Source: Septoria linicola
Taxonomy: Eukaryota > Ascomycota > Dothideomycetes > Mycosphaerellales > Mycosphaerellaceae
Length of the DNA: 64,000 nucleotides
Direction of reading: 5' to 3'
Assembly (NCBI GenBank): GCA_024114885.1
Contig: CP099423.1
Span: 1,674,001 to 1,738,000 of the forward strand
The notes below the pieces were generated by a model, which was given only the letters and a program-made list of their open reading frames with translations, was not told where the DNA came from and did no database searches. How positions within the stretch are numbered: position 1 is the stretch's first letter; every line of letters starts with the position of its first letter. The translations under genes and the position numbers were made by a program. This document shows, piece by piece, positions 10,441 to 22,424 of the stretch.

Positions 10441-11001
10441 CTACCTTTTATCCTTCAACGAGAACTCGTTCCCTGCATTGAGACCACCAGGTCCAGCATT
10501 CGGACTGTTCGCCTCACTTTCTGTTGCATATCTCCTGCCCGCGCCAGCTTTGGCTGACTTCCCTCCCTTGCTTGGCTCTTTCGGCAGTCCCTCGTCAACG
10601 GCATCATGCTCAGGTCTCTGTGTGGCAGCCTTACTGACTTCGACGTTCGCAGGAGAGACATCTAGTGGGTTGTGCGGTTGACCCACCTGTGCTCTTCATC
10701 AGTCCCATGCTAACGAGAGAAGTTCTTCACAACGTACGCGTTCCCTCTCCTTTTCGGCATTGCTCAACGCTCCTTCTGGCGAAGTATCTTTAGAGCCAAA
10801 CGCAGTCTCTTGAGTTTCCGCTGCGCCCTCATCGGTGCCTGTCAAGGTATACTCATAGCTCTCCCGCTTCAAGCTATCCTTGTCCTGCGTCTCCTTCCAT
10901 GCTAAAGATCTCGAAGAAGTCGACAATGACCGTCTTGCGGCATTCGCAGGGAGGGCAGCAGCATTTCGAGCAGTACTGAGCAAGCTAGATCGTAGAGACA
11001 T
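10441..11001 (-). CDS. small mitochondrial-targeted fungal protein, function unknown
   Basis: Exons 11001-10738 and 10686-10441, with a 51-base GTACGT-AG intron, give 169 residues plus stop. The N-terminus (MSLRSSLLSTARNAAALP...RRSLSTSSR) is a textbook mitochondrial presequence: Arg-, Ser- and Ala-rich, no acidic residues, with a likely cleavage before SLSTSS. The mature part is hydrophilic, rich in E, K, G and S, and contains NPLDVSPAN and GKSAKAGAGRR. I recognise this layout as a conserved fungal hypothetical but cannot give a name. It is convergent with the damaged permease (181 bases apart) and divergent from the antiporter gene. Confidence 0.75.
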
Positions 11002-11652
11002 GATAAAGGGGTAAATGGAAGCCTGAGTACTTATCGAGCTCTACCGTGATGCACAACAACAATGGGTCTTGCGTACCCGACGTCATTCCACGATGTTGAC
11101 GTCTGTGACACCACGAGGAGAAGCCACCCAACCACGTTCCCGGCACTTGTTTTGGCTTCAGAAGCACCCCAGAACGGACACGGTTCGGGTCGACCTTGGT
11201 CGCGGAGGACAGTCCGATTTGCGAGTATTACTTGCTGTGCTTGGAGTATCATGTCCCTCCTCGTTCGTAACATGATTGTCATCTTCTCTTGCTCGTGTTG
11301 CTTGTGCGTATGCTCTGTTTCGTCAAGAAGTGAGGCTCAATCACATCACGGCACTTGCTTCAGATCCAGGACGCGTGTGAGGGAAACCTCAACAGACATG
11401 ACACAAAATATAGAAGCGAATGAAGCTACGAGAGTGCAGAACACTCACCATGCCACAACCAATATCAACGAGATGCCATATCTCCCAATCTGCTTTGCTT
11501 TTACAGTACTTATCTTAACCATGACGCGCTATCGCATCCACGAAGAACCCCGCTGAGGTTGCTGATCGCACCAGCCACCTGCATTCGAGGTCCGCATAAT
11601 TGGTCACCATACCTCTATACTAACACTGAGCAAGTGAACAGTGTAGGAGAAC
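11002..11652. other. divergent promoter region, no gene seen
   Basis: This 651-base region separates the mitochondrial protein from the VCX1-like antiporter. A 164-codon frame (11062-11556) has no domain or codon support. Confidence 0.5.
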
Positions 11653-13222
11653 ATGTGTGAGTATACCGAGACTGGCGTGTGCTGCAGAGTCTTAACAAAG
11701 ATACTTTAAAGCTGACCAGCTGCAGCGGCTTCTCAGATACGACACCGCTTCAACGTGCTTGTCAGAAGGCAACCAGATGTACATCAACTGGACAACGGCG
11801 AGCGAAATAATCTGCTATATCACATCCCTGACTCTGGTGACTATGGGACTTCGAGGGATCTCGCACAGCAGAATGGCCAGCAGTCCGGTCATCGCAGCTC
11901 TTTCTTGAGCAAGCTTGCTCCACGGAGCCTTTTGACGACGACATGGGCTGTACTGAAAAGTTCCTACATCAACATCTTGCTTGTATTTGTCCCTGTCGCT
12001 ATCATTGCTGGTGTCCTCGACCTGCCGCCAGGAGCAATCTTTGTACTGAACTTTCTAGCGATTGTGCCGCTCGCTAGCCTGTTGTCCTTTGCAACAGAAG
12101 AGCTGTCCGAAAATGTAGGGCCACATATTGGCGGTCTGCTGAATGCCACCTTCGGAAATGCTGTCGAGCTTATCGTCAGTGTAATCGCGCTACAGCAAGA
12201 TCAATTTCGACTGGTGCAAGCAAGCATTCTGGGCAGCGTCTTGATCAACATCTTACTTGTGCTGGGCTGCTGTATCATCGCAGGTGGCATTCGACGCTCA
12301 GAATCGAAATATGACCCTACGATTGCCTCAATCATGAGTGCTCTCCAGACTTTGGCTGCTTCTGCACTGATTGTGCCTGCCATGTTATACTGGACCATGA
12401 AGCGATCAGCGGAAGGCGACACTGTCGACATTTTGCAAGTCTCACGCGGCACCGCGATCATTCTAATGGTCCTATACGGATTCTACCTCTACTTCCAGCT
12501 GCACTCCCACAAAGACCTGTTCCAGGATGATGTTGGCGGAGATGATGACGACGACTCTGAGTTCGAGGGCGATCCTCAAGGAGCCGCACACAAGGAGAGC
12601 CATCAAGGCGGAGAGATCCTGGGACCTACCGGAGCGTTCACGTGCATGGTCCTCTCTATCATCTGTGTTGGGTTCTGCTCGGAATTCCTTGTCAACAGTA
12701 TCGAGTCTGTTGTGGAGGAAACTGGCATGACTACCACTTTCATTGGACTGGTGCTGTTACCGATTGTCAGCAACGCCGCCGAGCATGTCACAGCAGTCGT
12801 TGTCTCATGGAAAGGCAAGATGAACCTTGCATTACTGGTCGATCTGGGCAGTGGCAGTGAGTACGCACTTGGGCAGAAGACCCATTAAGACATTTGAGAC
12901 ATCCGAGACAGTGCTAACTTCTGGTCGACGGCATAAGTGCAGATTGCGCTTTTTGTGACCCCCTTGTTGGTACTAATATCTTGGGCACTGGACAAGCCAT
13001 TCAGTCTACACTTTCAGCTGTTCGAGACCGTGGTCTTCTTCGTAAGCGTACTCGTCGTCAACTTCTTGATCCGAGGAGGCTCAAGCAACTACCTGGAAGG
13101 CATCATGTAAGTCGACTGAGCACTAGTTGGCGATAGTCTTTATGCTGAACTTGTAAAACAGGTGTGTGGGCTGGTATCTGATCATAGCTTTGGCGTTTTT
13201 CTATTACCCGGATGATCAATAG
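11653..13222 (+). CDS. vacuolar Ca2+/H+ antiporter (VCX1-like, CaCA family)
   Basis: Exchanges cytosolic Ca2+ for protons, typically at the vacuolar membrane. Exons are 11653-11656, 11726-12856, 12938-13106 and 13162-13222 (454 residues). The first coding exon is only ATG-T, and the next begins so that the protein reads MSASQIRHRFN. Two alpha repeats are visible: FGNAVELIVS near residue 145 and SNAAEHVTAVVVS near residue 350, each with the essential Glu. About eleven hydrophobic segments flank an acidic loop (GDDDDDSEFEGD, about 273-284) between the halves. The protein ends with a hydrophobic segment and YYPDDQ. Introns are 69, 81 and 55 bases, with branch sites GCTGAC and GCTAAC in the first two. 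Confidence 0.9.
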
Positions 13223-13628
13223 TCTCTGCCGTATCGACGAGCAGCTTCGGCATTGTTGGACAACTACTACCGACGTGTGACCTGGAAATCCACCTTCGTC
13301 ATTCAGCACTTTGCAGCCAAGACCCACGTTGTAGTTTTTGCTCCAATTGAGTGTGTTTGAGATCTCTTGGCAGGGGCCATGAGCATGGATCGACATCCGA
13401 AATGTGCCTGAATGTTGACTTGGCGCTTGGCAGATCATACTCGCTCCGCTTGCATTGTTCATCTTTACTCAAGTCTGCAAGTGTAACATTCTTACGCAAT
13501 GGCTACCCCATGTCGTCTGCATGGCTAGTGGAAAGCTCGCCAGCGCGGACAGCAAATTCTCCGTGTAATGTGAAAGACTTGGTTTCGAGCATTACGCTAT
13601 GGATCCAGATCAGCCCGTATACCATGGG

Positions 13629-13646
13629 GCACCCCAGCTGGGGTGC
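13629..13646. promoter_or_regulatory. 18-bp perfect palindrome, paired CreA-type sites
   Basis: GCACCCCAGCTGGGGTGC is a perfect inverted repeat 78-95 bases upstream of the GH43 start. Each half contains CTGGGG, which fits the CreA/Mig1 consensus SYGGRG, so this is a head-to-head double site next to the TATA box. Confidence 0.55.
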
Positions 13647-13651
13647 ATCCT

Positions 13652-13657
13652 TATAAG
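13652..13657 (+). promoter_or_regulatory. TATA-like box
   Basis: TATAAG, 72 bases before the GH43 start codon and six bases after the palindrome. Confidence 0.45.
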
Positions 13658-13723
13658 ATTGAGCCATCGACGCCTTCGTCGCGCCTCTGCCACATCCTAG
13701 CCCACCACTCCACAAGAACAAAC

Positions 13724-14889
13724 ATGTTATCAAGATCACTCTTTGCCGTTGCAACTCTACTCTCTGCAGTGTGGGCGTCGCCTATTCAGGAGAGAAGTCA
13801 AGCGAATGACTACGTCGGCTATTTTGGAACATTCTTTCCCCTTGAAGACGAGGCTATATATGGCTGGCTGTCGGTCGGCAATGATGCGCATTCCTGGAAA
13901 CAACTGAACGGCCCTGCTGGAAATGGCTCCATACTGCGATCCAACGTTGGCTCTCAGGGCGTGCGAGACTCGCATCTCATCCCTAGCCGAGATGGCAGCA
14001 AGTACTGGCTCATCGCTACGGACCTCATGGTCAACGCTTTCAAGGAGGATTTTAACGAAGCCACACGATTCGGTAGTCGATCAATCGTTGTCTGGGAATC
14101 GACTGATCTTGCGACTTGGAGTGAAGCACGCTTGACCGAGCCCATTGTGGATGTCACAGCAGGAAATGCCTGGGTGAGTGTGCTTGATAGGCGTTGTGGC
14201 TGACAGGATCTCGGCTAACATCAAGCCTAGGCGCCTGAAGCAGAGTGGGATGAGCTTGTCGGAGCTTACGTTGTGGTCTTTGCCGCGCGATTCTGGGATC
14301 CTGCCGATGTTGACCGCCATGGCCCACAACCTCCGAACAGGCTCATGTATGTTACCACACAAGATTTCGTGACATTCTCAGAGGCAAAGGAGTACTACTT
14401 CCCGGGCACGCCAGTCATCGATGCCACCTTCTGGCACGCAACTGAAGAGGGCCCAAATGTGTGGTACAGATGGGTTAAGACTGAGGTCGACTACACAGTA
14501 AGTTGTTTATCTTCAAAAAGAGGGTCACAGAAGACGTACTAATTGTCATACAGATCTACCAAGAGCGTTCTGAGAACGGCATCCTCGGTGACTTCACTCG
14601 TGTCGGCGGTGCACCAGACTCCGAGAGAATCACCTTCGCTCAGCAGTATTCGAACAACGAAGGTCCTTTGATCTTCCGCGATAATGTCGATCCTGAGCTC
14701 TATCACTTGTGGATCGATGAGAACACGCTGCAGACATACATTCCCGCAACTGCTCGCACGTTGAACAGCATGTCAGCGTGGCAGGCAGAGTCGCTCGAGG
14801 GCTTTCCGAGCACCATCAAGCATGGACAAGTGATTCCAATCACTCAAGCGCAATACGATACTATCGTTGCAAAGTACGAGTTCGTGTAG
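13724..14889 (+). CDS. secreted GH43-like glycoside hydrolase
   Basis: Exons 13724-14173, 14231-14497 and 14554-14889 (introns of 57 and 56 bases, both phase 0) give 350 residues. Residues 1-20 form a signal peptide (MLSRSLFAVATLLSAVWASP). The mature protein has the five-bladed beta-propeller pattern of GH43-type hydrolases, with VRDSHLIPSRDGSKYWLIATD, then GNAWAPEAEWDE (the family's APE motif) and VIDATFW later. Enzymes of this type cleave arabinofuranosyl or xylosyl linkages of plant cell-wall polysaccharides outside the cell. No carbohydrate-binding module follows. The exact substrate cannot be read from sequence. The paired CreA-type site upstream fits carbon-catabolite control. Confidence 0.85.
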
Positions 14890-15475
14890 ATGCTCGACAG
14901 GTAGTCGTCATCATGGCTATGATATATGTAAATAGCGAGGAACATCTTCGAGAAGAGCCAAACACTCCAGACCAGGCCCATTCAAGTAACATCTCCTCTC
15001 TTTAGACACGATCGGGTGTACATCGCGCTTCAAGTATTAGCCAGTAGGAATGGCCGTATATGTCAGATGTTAACTGTCTCAGAGAAAGGAGATGTCCGAT
15101 TGCACTTGATCTCCCCAGATATACCGAATGTGCACAAGCGACTCTGCCACCGGACCGGTGGTCGGGCAAGCTGATAGGCAGTCCTATCATCACTCCGACA
15201 ATGCCTGCTGTGCAGCCATGCCCCATGATCAAGCTCTCACGGAGGCGAACTGGCTATGCTTGAGCATGCGGACGATACCGTGTGGAGTAAACCGAACGCC
15301 AGTCCTTCTGAATACCTTGTATGTATGCTTGCTTGGCAGTCTCGATAGGCCATGGACGAGGAGGTCGCTTGAGCATGGGACCACACTGGAGCGGATATCC
15401 TAGTATAAGATATCAAGCAGCTGCCCTGATTTTTACAGCTTGTCCTGTCCTGAAGAGTACTTTCTCTCAACAAAA
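14890..15475. other. intergenic, no gene seen
   Basis: Tail-to-head gap between GH43 and the transporter. Only unsupported short frames. Confidence 0.5.
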
Positions 15476-17327
15476 ATGACCTCTACTACTTCCAAAGACA
15501 ACAAGAAAGTCGATACGGCTGTGGCTGTCGATGCCGATCTTGAGCAAGATGTCGCCATCGGCACCCAGACTGAGATCGTGGACCTCGCATACCTACGATC
15601 GACCAAGTTCAGCGTGTTCTACAGAAGTGTTCTGTTCCAGATGATCCTGTTCGGTGCTCTATCCTTTGTTGGGCCGGTATGAGCAGACAGATTGTTGCCA
15701 GCGTCATCACAGATGCTGACCTTCTCTAGGCCATGGGCGATGCTATAACGAACCTTGGAGGCGGTGGACTCTCATCACCTTACCTCGCCAACCTGGCGAA
15801 CTCTCTGAACTATGTTATGGGCTGCGTCACGACCCTCATCGGTGGTCCGTTGATCAATAAGCTTGGGATCAAGTGGTCTTGCATGCTCGCTGCAATTGTG
15901 TTTCCTTTGACAGGTTCTGCGTACTACACGAGTGCAAAGTTCGGCATCCAAGGTTACCTGTTGGCCTCTCAGGTCATAGGCGGCATAGGCTCTGGCTTCC
16001 TGTACGCAGAACGATTGCCCAAGCGCATCCTTATCTAAGTGTCTCTGCCTGTTGCGCCGATGTTGCGGCATTCACTGCCCAGATCGATGTAGCAGCAGCG
16101 CAGAGACACGCGAGACATGAGTGAGGCAATGCTGACCTTCGACCTGTTTACTTTAGGTACGTCGCCGAGACAACAGCCATGTTATCGTACCCGCCTCAAG
16201 ATGACCGTGGCTTCTACCTTGGCATCTGGTCAGCCATGAGGAATTCCGGAAGCGTCATCGGTGGAGCGATCAACTTCTCGACGAATTCAGAAGCAAGCTC
16301 GGCTGGAGGAATTGCTTGGTCCACGTACTTGATCTTCGTCGGTTTCGAATGTACTGGAGTGATCTGGGCCTTCCTGCTTTCCCAGACCAAGAGAGTGCGT
16401 CGTCGAGATGGAACTAGAGTGCCAATGTCTGATGAGTCTATTACATGGCGGCAAGAGTTCGCCGCTCTCGGAAGACAAATCGCGACCAAAAAAGTTCGTA
16501 ATACTGCATTGATCTTGCTGCCGAGTACCTCCACTGACAGTGCTAGACATGGCTCGTTGCTCTTCCGGCATTTTACAGCTTCTTCTATGGCGGTACGATG
16601 GGGACTTACCTGTCCCTCCATTTCTCGGTCAGAGCTCGCGCGTTATCTTCGCTTCTAGTTCGTAAGTCGTCCCATGTTCGACATTAGCCTTGCTGTCGCT
16701 TACCTTGCTCTAGCATCGCTCGTGATACCTATGGTCATTGCCTACGGTAGATTACTGGACATGAAACGCTGGTCTCGAGGTCGCCGCGCCTGGTTGGCGT
16801 TCATCTTCTGGGTGGTCCCACAAATCGCATGCTTCATCTGGGTCGGCATTGAGTATAGCAAGTTCGGGACATCTTCGACAGGTCTGGATTATGGAAAGTA
16901 AGTGACCACGACTTTGTCCAAAGGTATCTTCACGAATACTGACCTCGTATGCAGAGACACTCGAAGATGGGCTGAAGCATATCTGCCATACTTGTTGATC
17001 TTTATCACCGGCTACTGGACGCAGCTGTCACTCTACTGGATGTTAGGATGCCTTTCGACTAACATGGAAGGTTCTAGTCGAGTGGGAGGTCTCTTCCGTG
17101 CCTTCGAGACTGCTGGCCAGGCTGTGAGCTATGGCATCAACTCTGCTGCTGGAGTGGATCCGAGGGCTCCGTTGTACGTCAACTGTGGCGTACTTGTCCT
17201 TACCATTCCTTGCATGGTACTGATGATACGTATGGTGTCAGTGAGTGGTGCAATTGATGGACCCGAGCATGCAGCAGCCCAGGCAGCCGACAAGAAGTCG
17301 GCATCAGATATCAAAGCTGTAGACTAA
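15476..17327 (+). CDS. UNC93-like major facilitator transporter
   Basis: Six exons: 15476-15676, 15730-16001, 16157-16493, 16547-16661, 16714-16897 and 16955-17327, with introns of 53, 155, 53, 52 and 57 bases (about 493 residues). The cytosolic N-terminus (MTSTTSKDNKK) is followed by about eleven or twelve hydrophobic segments. GGGGLSSPYLANLANSLNY, then a segment leading to SGFLYVAETTAMLSYP, and RGFYLGIWSAMRNSGSVIGG are typical of the fungal UNC93/DUF895 branch of the MFS. These proteins sit in the plasma membrane or endomembranes, and their substrates are unknown. The second intron is unusually long for this genome. The fourth exon depends on a GTTCGT donor, the weakest join. It is convergent with the FAD oxidase downstream. 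Confidence 0.87.
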
Positions 17328-17411
17328 AGCACTCCAGCGCCGGACAATTAGATGTGAAATGATGAGCTGCCGTTCCCATGCAATACTTCCCAATAGCCTT
17401 TATATGTACAT

Positions 17412-19321
17412 CTATGAGCCCAGAGGTGTATCACGCCGTTCCGGGATCTCGCCCGTTGTCGTGCTTCCCTTCCCTGCAGGCCGACTTCGTTCGTCGTTGC
17501 AAAAGCGTTTTGCGGCGCTCTCCGCGCAGCTTTTCCTGTATGCTTCTGCCTTCGCTGCGACATCTGCAGTCTGTACCAGACGCTGCACTCGCTCTGGCGT
17601 GGCATGGAATGGAGAAGGCAAAGGCGGGAAGATCGCGGCCACGGATGGCAAAGTGTGCTCCAAGTTCAATGACTCGAGCACGAGAGGCGTGAGGTGTGCC
17701 AAAGATCCTAGAATTCGAGGCATTCCTGAACCAGTGAGTGATTGTACAGCATCTATTGAATCCAAAAGACCTACCATGACCAACGAATCCTGCTGCAATG
17801 AAGTGGCCCTCTCGACCTGGTACCGGGCCAACAAACGGGAACGAGTCGATGCTAGACGTTTCGACTGACTTTGCATCAGCGCACACAGCCTTGCTGCCGT
17901 TGACTGAATGTTGAACTTACTGCCTGTCCAGACGCCACCATCATTGACATCTCTGGCCAGATCGGCTGGATCCGGCCCCTGCCAGCCCTTCACATCGGAT
18001 TTTGGCCACGACTGACAGAACTCAGCGAAACCATCGATCTGCTTATCTTCCTCATCGTTCAAAAAGCATGCATCCGGGCTATGAGTGAGGAACTGTCGCC
18101 CTCCACCGAGGATGATCGTATTATAAGGAGGTGGCAGCTGCAGGTGGTAGTTCTGTTTACGTTAGAACTTGTTACATTGCAGATGTCTGATAAGAACGTA
18201 CATTGATAGCAGAGTCCCAATGCTGAGCGCCTACAGGTAACGTAAGTCAGTATACGTCTCAATGACGCTGTCTTGTGGTCGTACCTGTGTGCTTGATAAA
18301 GCCCTCAGGCGCTTTAATAGCAGCGATTGTCGCTCGGTCGCCCAGAATGAGCTTGCTGAACTCCGGGAGAAGATGCGAAGCCCATCTGTTTGTCGTGTGC
18401 ACGACTGCCTTGGCTTTGATCGTGCCTCTGTCAGTCGTGACAGTAATCCATCCTTCTGAGTCTCGCTCTGAGACAGATTGTGCTGGTGTATGTGCTTGCA
18501 GGTTTAATCTGCCAGCCTCTAGAACGATCCGCAGCAATGCGTGAACAAATTTATACGGCCAGCTATCATAAGTCAGCACTTTGCGTATACTACTGGTTGG
18601 TCAATGACTCACACTTGACCGGCCGGATGTACGATAGCTGCAAGTGCACCCTTCATCTGCGTAAACTCTTCAGCTTTGGTTGCGTCCTCGATGAGCTCGA
18701 GAGTTCTGAAAACTTCGTTGTCATCCCCGTGGTCTGCTCTCATAGCATCATAGTTGCCCTTGAGTCTCGTCCAGGCTTCGTCTGTCATAGCAGCATCGAA
18801 AGTCTCGCTGAATTTTAGGCAGACTTCATCTGCAATGCCCTCGGCTTCTGCTAAAGCCTTGAAAGCTGGCAAGTGAGCAACCTCATGTCGAATCAGACTA
18901 ATCGCTCCGTCGGCTCCAAATCGTTCCTTCCAAGGAATGTATCGCGAATAGGCATGTGGCCGCAGCTGACCACCGTTGCGGCCAGTGGCGCAGCTACAGA
19001 TCTCTCTAGCCTCCAGCAGGACCATTTGAGGCTTTTGGATTGCATTTTCCGTCGACTGATACTACTGTCAATGCGTTGAGACTTTGGTCCGACAACTTGG
19101 GTAACCAACTTTGTGAATCCAATATGCTGCTGAAGCACCAGCATATCCACTTCCGACGACGACCACATCTGTTTCTGCGGGTAGCTCCTCGGTAGACCTG
19201 AAGTCTCGCAAGGGAGACTCTGCAGCTTCGATCTGCTCGTTGTCAGTATATCGACATCGCCGCTGACCCCAGCCTGACGCACCCAATACGACTTCGTTGG
19301 GTTGTGTACTGGCAAAACCAT
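17412..19321 (-). CDS. FAD-dependent DAO-family oxidase
   Basis: Eight exons (19321-19283, 19232-19110, 19055-18613, 18562-18285, 18230-18202, 18152-17921, 17864-17775, 17725-17412) with seven introns of 49-56 bases give 515 residues. The N-terminal VVVVGSGYAGASAAYW is the GxGxxG dinucleotide fold that binds FAD. LLEAREICSCATGRNGGQ is the second conserved block; most relatives have CSGATGRNGG, so Gly to Cys is a local change. QVWPYKFVHAL, GGGRQFLTH and SFPFVGPVPGREG...GFVGHGMPR complete the D-amino acid oxidase/glycine oxidase family fold. It should oxidise an amine or amino acid, releasing imine and H2O2. No peroxisomal SKL-type end is present. The substrate is unknown. The final 50 residues are Lys/Ala-rich. 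Confidence 0.88.
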
Positions 19322-21081
19322 CGTGGTGACCTCAACAGGTGTAGTAGCGGTGACAATGGTATGGCGCACTCAAGTAAACTGTTGTGTCGAGACACTCTCA
19401 CAATGGAGAGCCATTTGTACACCTATGGCACAGGAGCATAGGAGATATCGAATGATGCCAGCGTCCCGGGCCGGGCAAAATCTCTCACCATGGTCTTGGC
19501 CTATCTTACACTCAACAGTTAATACGAACATTGATGGCCAGATGATGCCCACATGCGCTGCCAGATGCATTGCATCGACTCGAATTCGTGTCGTGGCGCG
19601 AGTGCAAAACCGTGAATAGCTCGAGAGCTTTATCCGGAGTCTTTTATGGCGAGGGAATGAGCTTTTGAAAGTGATGCTGTTTGGAGCCGTGATGAGCTCG
19701 GGCATAATTTGTCCCCGAGATTGGATATCAGCACAGGCCACTTCATCTCTTGGCGTGTTTCTGCTTCGATCGGACAGCTTCCTCTCTTCACTCCTGTCTG
19801 TTCTGCATCCGAGGAACTCTCAGGCAGGGAGACCAGGCTGCCATTATCATTTGTCTATTAGCACATTTGGATGGATATATATTCGCGCGCATGGCGCGCT
19901 GAGCATCACAACGATGAATGAGGCCCAGCTTGAAGTGAACGAACAGGTCTACAGTTGTACAAGTCGCAGGCATGGAATAATGTCAGCGCTGCGACAACCT
20001 GTGGCTAGCTCGCGTTCTGTGTCTGAAGCAAAGCAGAAGGCTACCAAGTTGCTCGACGAGCCTGAACGTGCCTGATCTCTCCCGACGTTCATGACCAGAC
20101 ACAACTCTTGAGTTTTCTGCCCTGTTCGCGGAGATGAATGAGTTTTGTGCAGCACAGCGTGCGACGATGACTCGCCAGAATCATGATATTCTGGCAATGG
20201 GCTCTAACCAAAGACGCAGAAAGTGCAACATGAAGTTGTGATGTCGTCTCTCAGGCTGGTGGCGTCAGGCGCCCTACAGCAGCCTCGTATTGCTACCCGA
20301 GTCTGCAGCCTCCTGCGTACAACACCACTGCCTACAAGAAGTGTTTGCGAAATCTTGATGCTGAGAGGAGGACCCCAGAATCTCCAAAGAGGCACACGTG
20401 GTTGGTGGGTTCGCAAACGCAGACAGTTATCCGTTTTCTGCAGCACGGCATGACTCCACAGAATCTCCAGATTACAGCATGCGGAGCAGATTTCTGTGCA
20501 AATGGTTGGATGCACAAATCTGCAAACAGTGGCGTCCCAAGAGTGACATCGAGGCTGAAGGACTGCTTACCCTGCAGATCACCTTCTAAGTACGACGAAA
20601 GCAGCGACAATAATGCCATTTTGAGCCTTCGTGTTGAGGGCTTCTCTTAAGCGGCTTCGCGGTGCCGATCAACGGTGAATAGGTCCGGCGCAACTGCCTC
20701 GGACTACTGACTAGTAGGACAAATTGAGAAGATGTGACTGGATGTGAGCGAAAGCATTCGAAAAGCAATCGCGCGATTTAGCATACGATCGTCATTGCCC
20801 GCAGCAAGAGTGACCTGAGCGGATGTCGGCTAGCTGTGACACAGGGCATATCAAGGCGAACATTCGGGCTATGCACACTCAACACACTGATCAAAGCTGA
20901 CCATGATGCCACCAGTCGTCACATTCTTCACTACGTCGATCTTCTCAACCATGAGGCTAAGAAACTATGCAAACTGCCTCGGAGAATGCTATGCTACTAC
21001 GTGTATAGGAGCATTATATAAGATGTAGGTCTTGACGGTCTGTGTAGACGCACGCACAGATCTACGTTCACGACCTCCGCC
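19322..21081. other. 1.76-kb intergenic stretch, mostly empty
   Basis: This is the shared upstream region of the oxidase and the peroxygenase. A short frame from the ATG at 20241 begins like a mitochondrial presequence (MSSLRLVASGALQQPRI) but continues without any recognisable domain and stops at 20453. Confidence 0.5.
21015..21022 (+). promoter_or_regulatory. TATA box of the peroxygenase gene
   Basis: TATATAAG, 67 bases before the ATG at 21082. Confidence 0.5.
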
Positions 21082-22424
21082 ATGAAGTTCTCCTCATCCT
21101 CCGCGCTTCTAGGCGCCCTGCCTCTGGCCGCTGCCTTCCCAGCACGTTTGCTGCAGGAAATGAAGAATGACCCCAATGTCGCTGCCCGCGCAGACGAGGT
21201 CATGGCTCTTGCCAAGCGCCAAAAGAGTGCCGATGCTGCAACTGCAATCTTCGAAGCTATCCCAACTTTCGATGCTGAAAAGCAATTGATTGATGTGTCA
21301 GAGGGTTCAGGACATGAATGGCAGGCCCCGGGCCCCAAAGATTTGCGAGGTGTTTGCCCAGGCTTGAATGCATTCGCCAACCAGTAAGAAGAATTGTCAT
21401 CCGTACACGAAATATCATACTAATATAAGGCAGTGGTTTCCTCCCTCGCAGCGGATACGCCACCGTACAACAGTACATCGATATCACAATGGAGGTCGTA
21501 GGCATGGGTTCAGACCTCTCTGCGTTCTTGGCTATTCTCGGTGCTCTGATCGATAGTGGAGATTTGCAGGCTTGGTCAATGGGTGGCACGCCTCCTCCTG
21601 GAGTTGGAGGACCATTAGCACAAGGCGGTAATGGACTTATCGGTTCGCACAACAAATATGAGAACGATGTGTCGCCCACACGACCTGATCTCTACGAGTC
21701 CGGCAACAACTACATCACCCAGGCGAGCCAGTTCCAAGACATGATCAACGCCAACCCAGGTGGCGAGGTCACATTGGACGGTTTGACTACCTACCGTTCT
21801 CAGCGATTCGATCGCCAGATTGCCAACAACCCATACTTCTTCAACGCTCCTTTCCCTGGTCTGCTTGTCCAGCCTGCTGCCTTCACTTTTATCTACCGAT
21901 TTATGGCAAATCACTCAGCCGAGGACCCCATCGGAACGCTGAGCTACAAGAACATCCAGAGCTGGTTTGGTATCGAGGGAGAGAACGGCAACTATGTCGC
22001 CCGCCAGGGACATGAGCGCATTCCTGAGAACTGGTACAGGCGTTCACTGACTGCACCATACACCATCCCATACTTTTTGGGCGATGTTGTCAACGCTGCT
22101 CGTCTGCACCCTAAGTTCTTGAACATTGGTGGTAACCTCGACGGCAAGACGAACAACTTTGCTGGAGTTGATGTTACCAACCTGACCAACGGAGTATTCA
22201 ACTCCGATGATTTGCTCAAGGGCAACAACCTTGGCTGCTTCGCCTACCAGACTGTCGCACAGGTCAAGGCTGATCTCATTCTCGACGATGTGTTGAACGG
22301 CGTTCAAAGCGCAGTCGGCTCGATCGTTTCTCAGCTTGGCTGCCCACAGCTCAAGGCTATCGATGAGGCTCAGCTGGAACAGTTCCCTGGCTACCAGAAG
22401 GCACCTACATTCGGCAAGGCATAA
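21082..22424 (+). CDS. secreted heme-thiolate peroxidase (chloroperoxidase/unspecific peroxygenase family)
   Basis: Exons 21082-21383 and 21434-22424 (50-base intron) give 430 residues. The signal peptide is MKFSSSSALLGALPLAAAFP. The heme-ligand motif reads RGVCPGLNAFANH, so the axial Cys is kept, but the usual Pro before it is Val (family motif PCP). The intron falls inside the His codon of this motif. HNKYENDVSPTRPD corresponds to the acid-base region, with END where long peroxygenases often have EHD or EGD. The length places it with the long-type enzymes. It probably oxidises aromatic or aliphatic substrates with H2O2 outside the cell. The C-terminal half is regular, with a Cys pair (CFAY and GCPQ) that may form the disulfide seen in long types. 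Confidence 0.88.

Larger units (their letters stand above)
13223..13723. other. promoter region of the GH43 gene
   Basis: No gene. It contains an 18-bp palindrome and a TATA-like box listed separately. Confidence 0.6.

Noticed and set aside
11062..11556. 164-codon plus frame
   Set aside because: Non-globular translation and position in the promoter of the antiporter.
20241..20453. Possible mitochondrial protein (MSSLRLVASG)
   Set aside because: The presequence-like start is followed by no recognisable domain, and no downstream exon could be joined.
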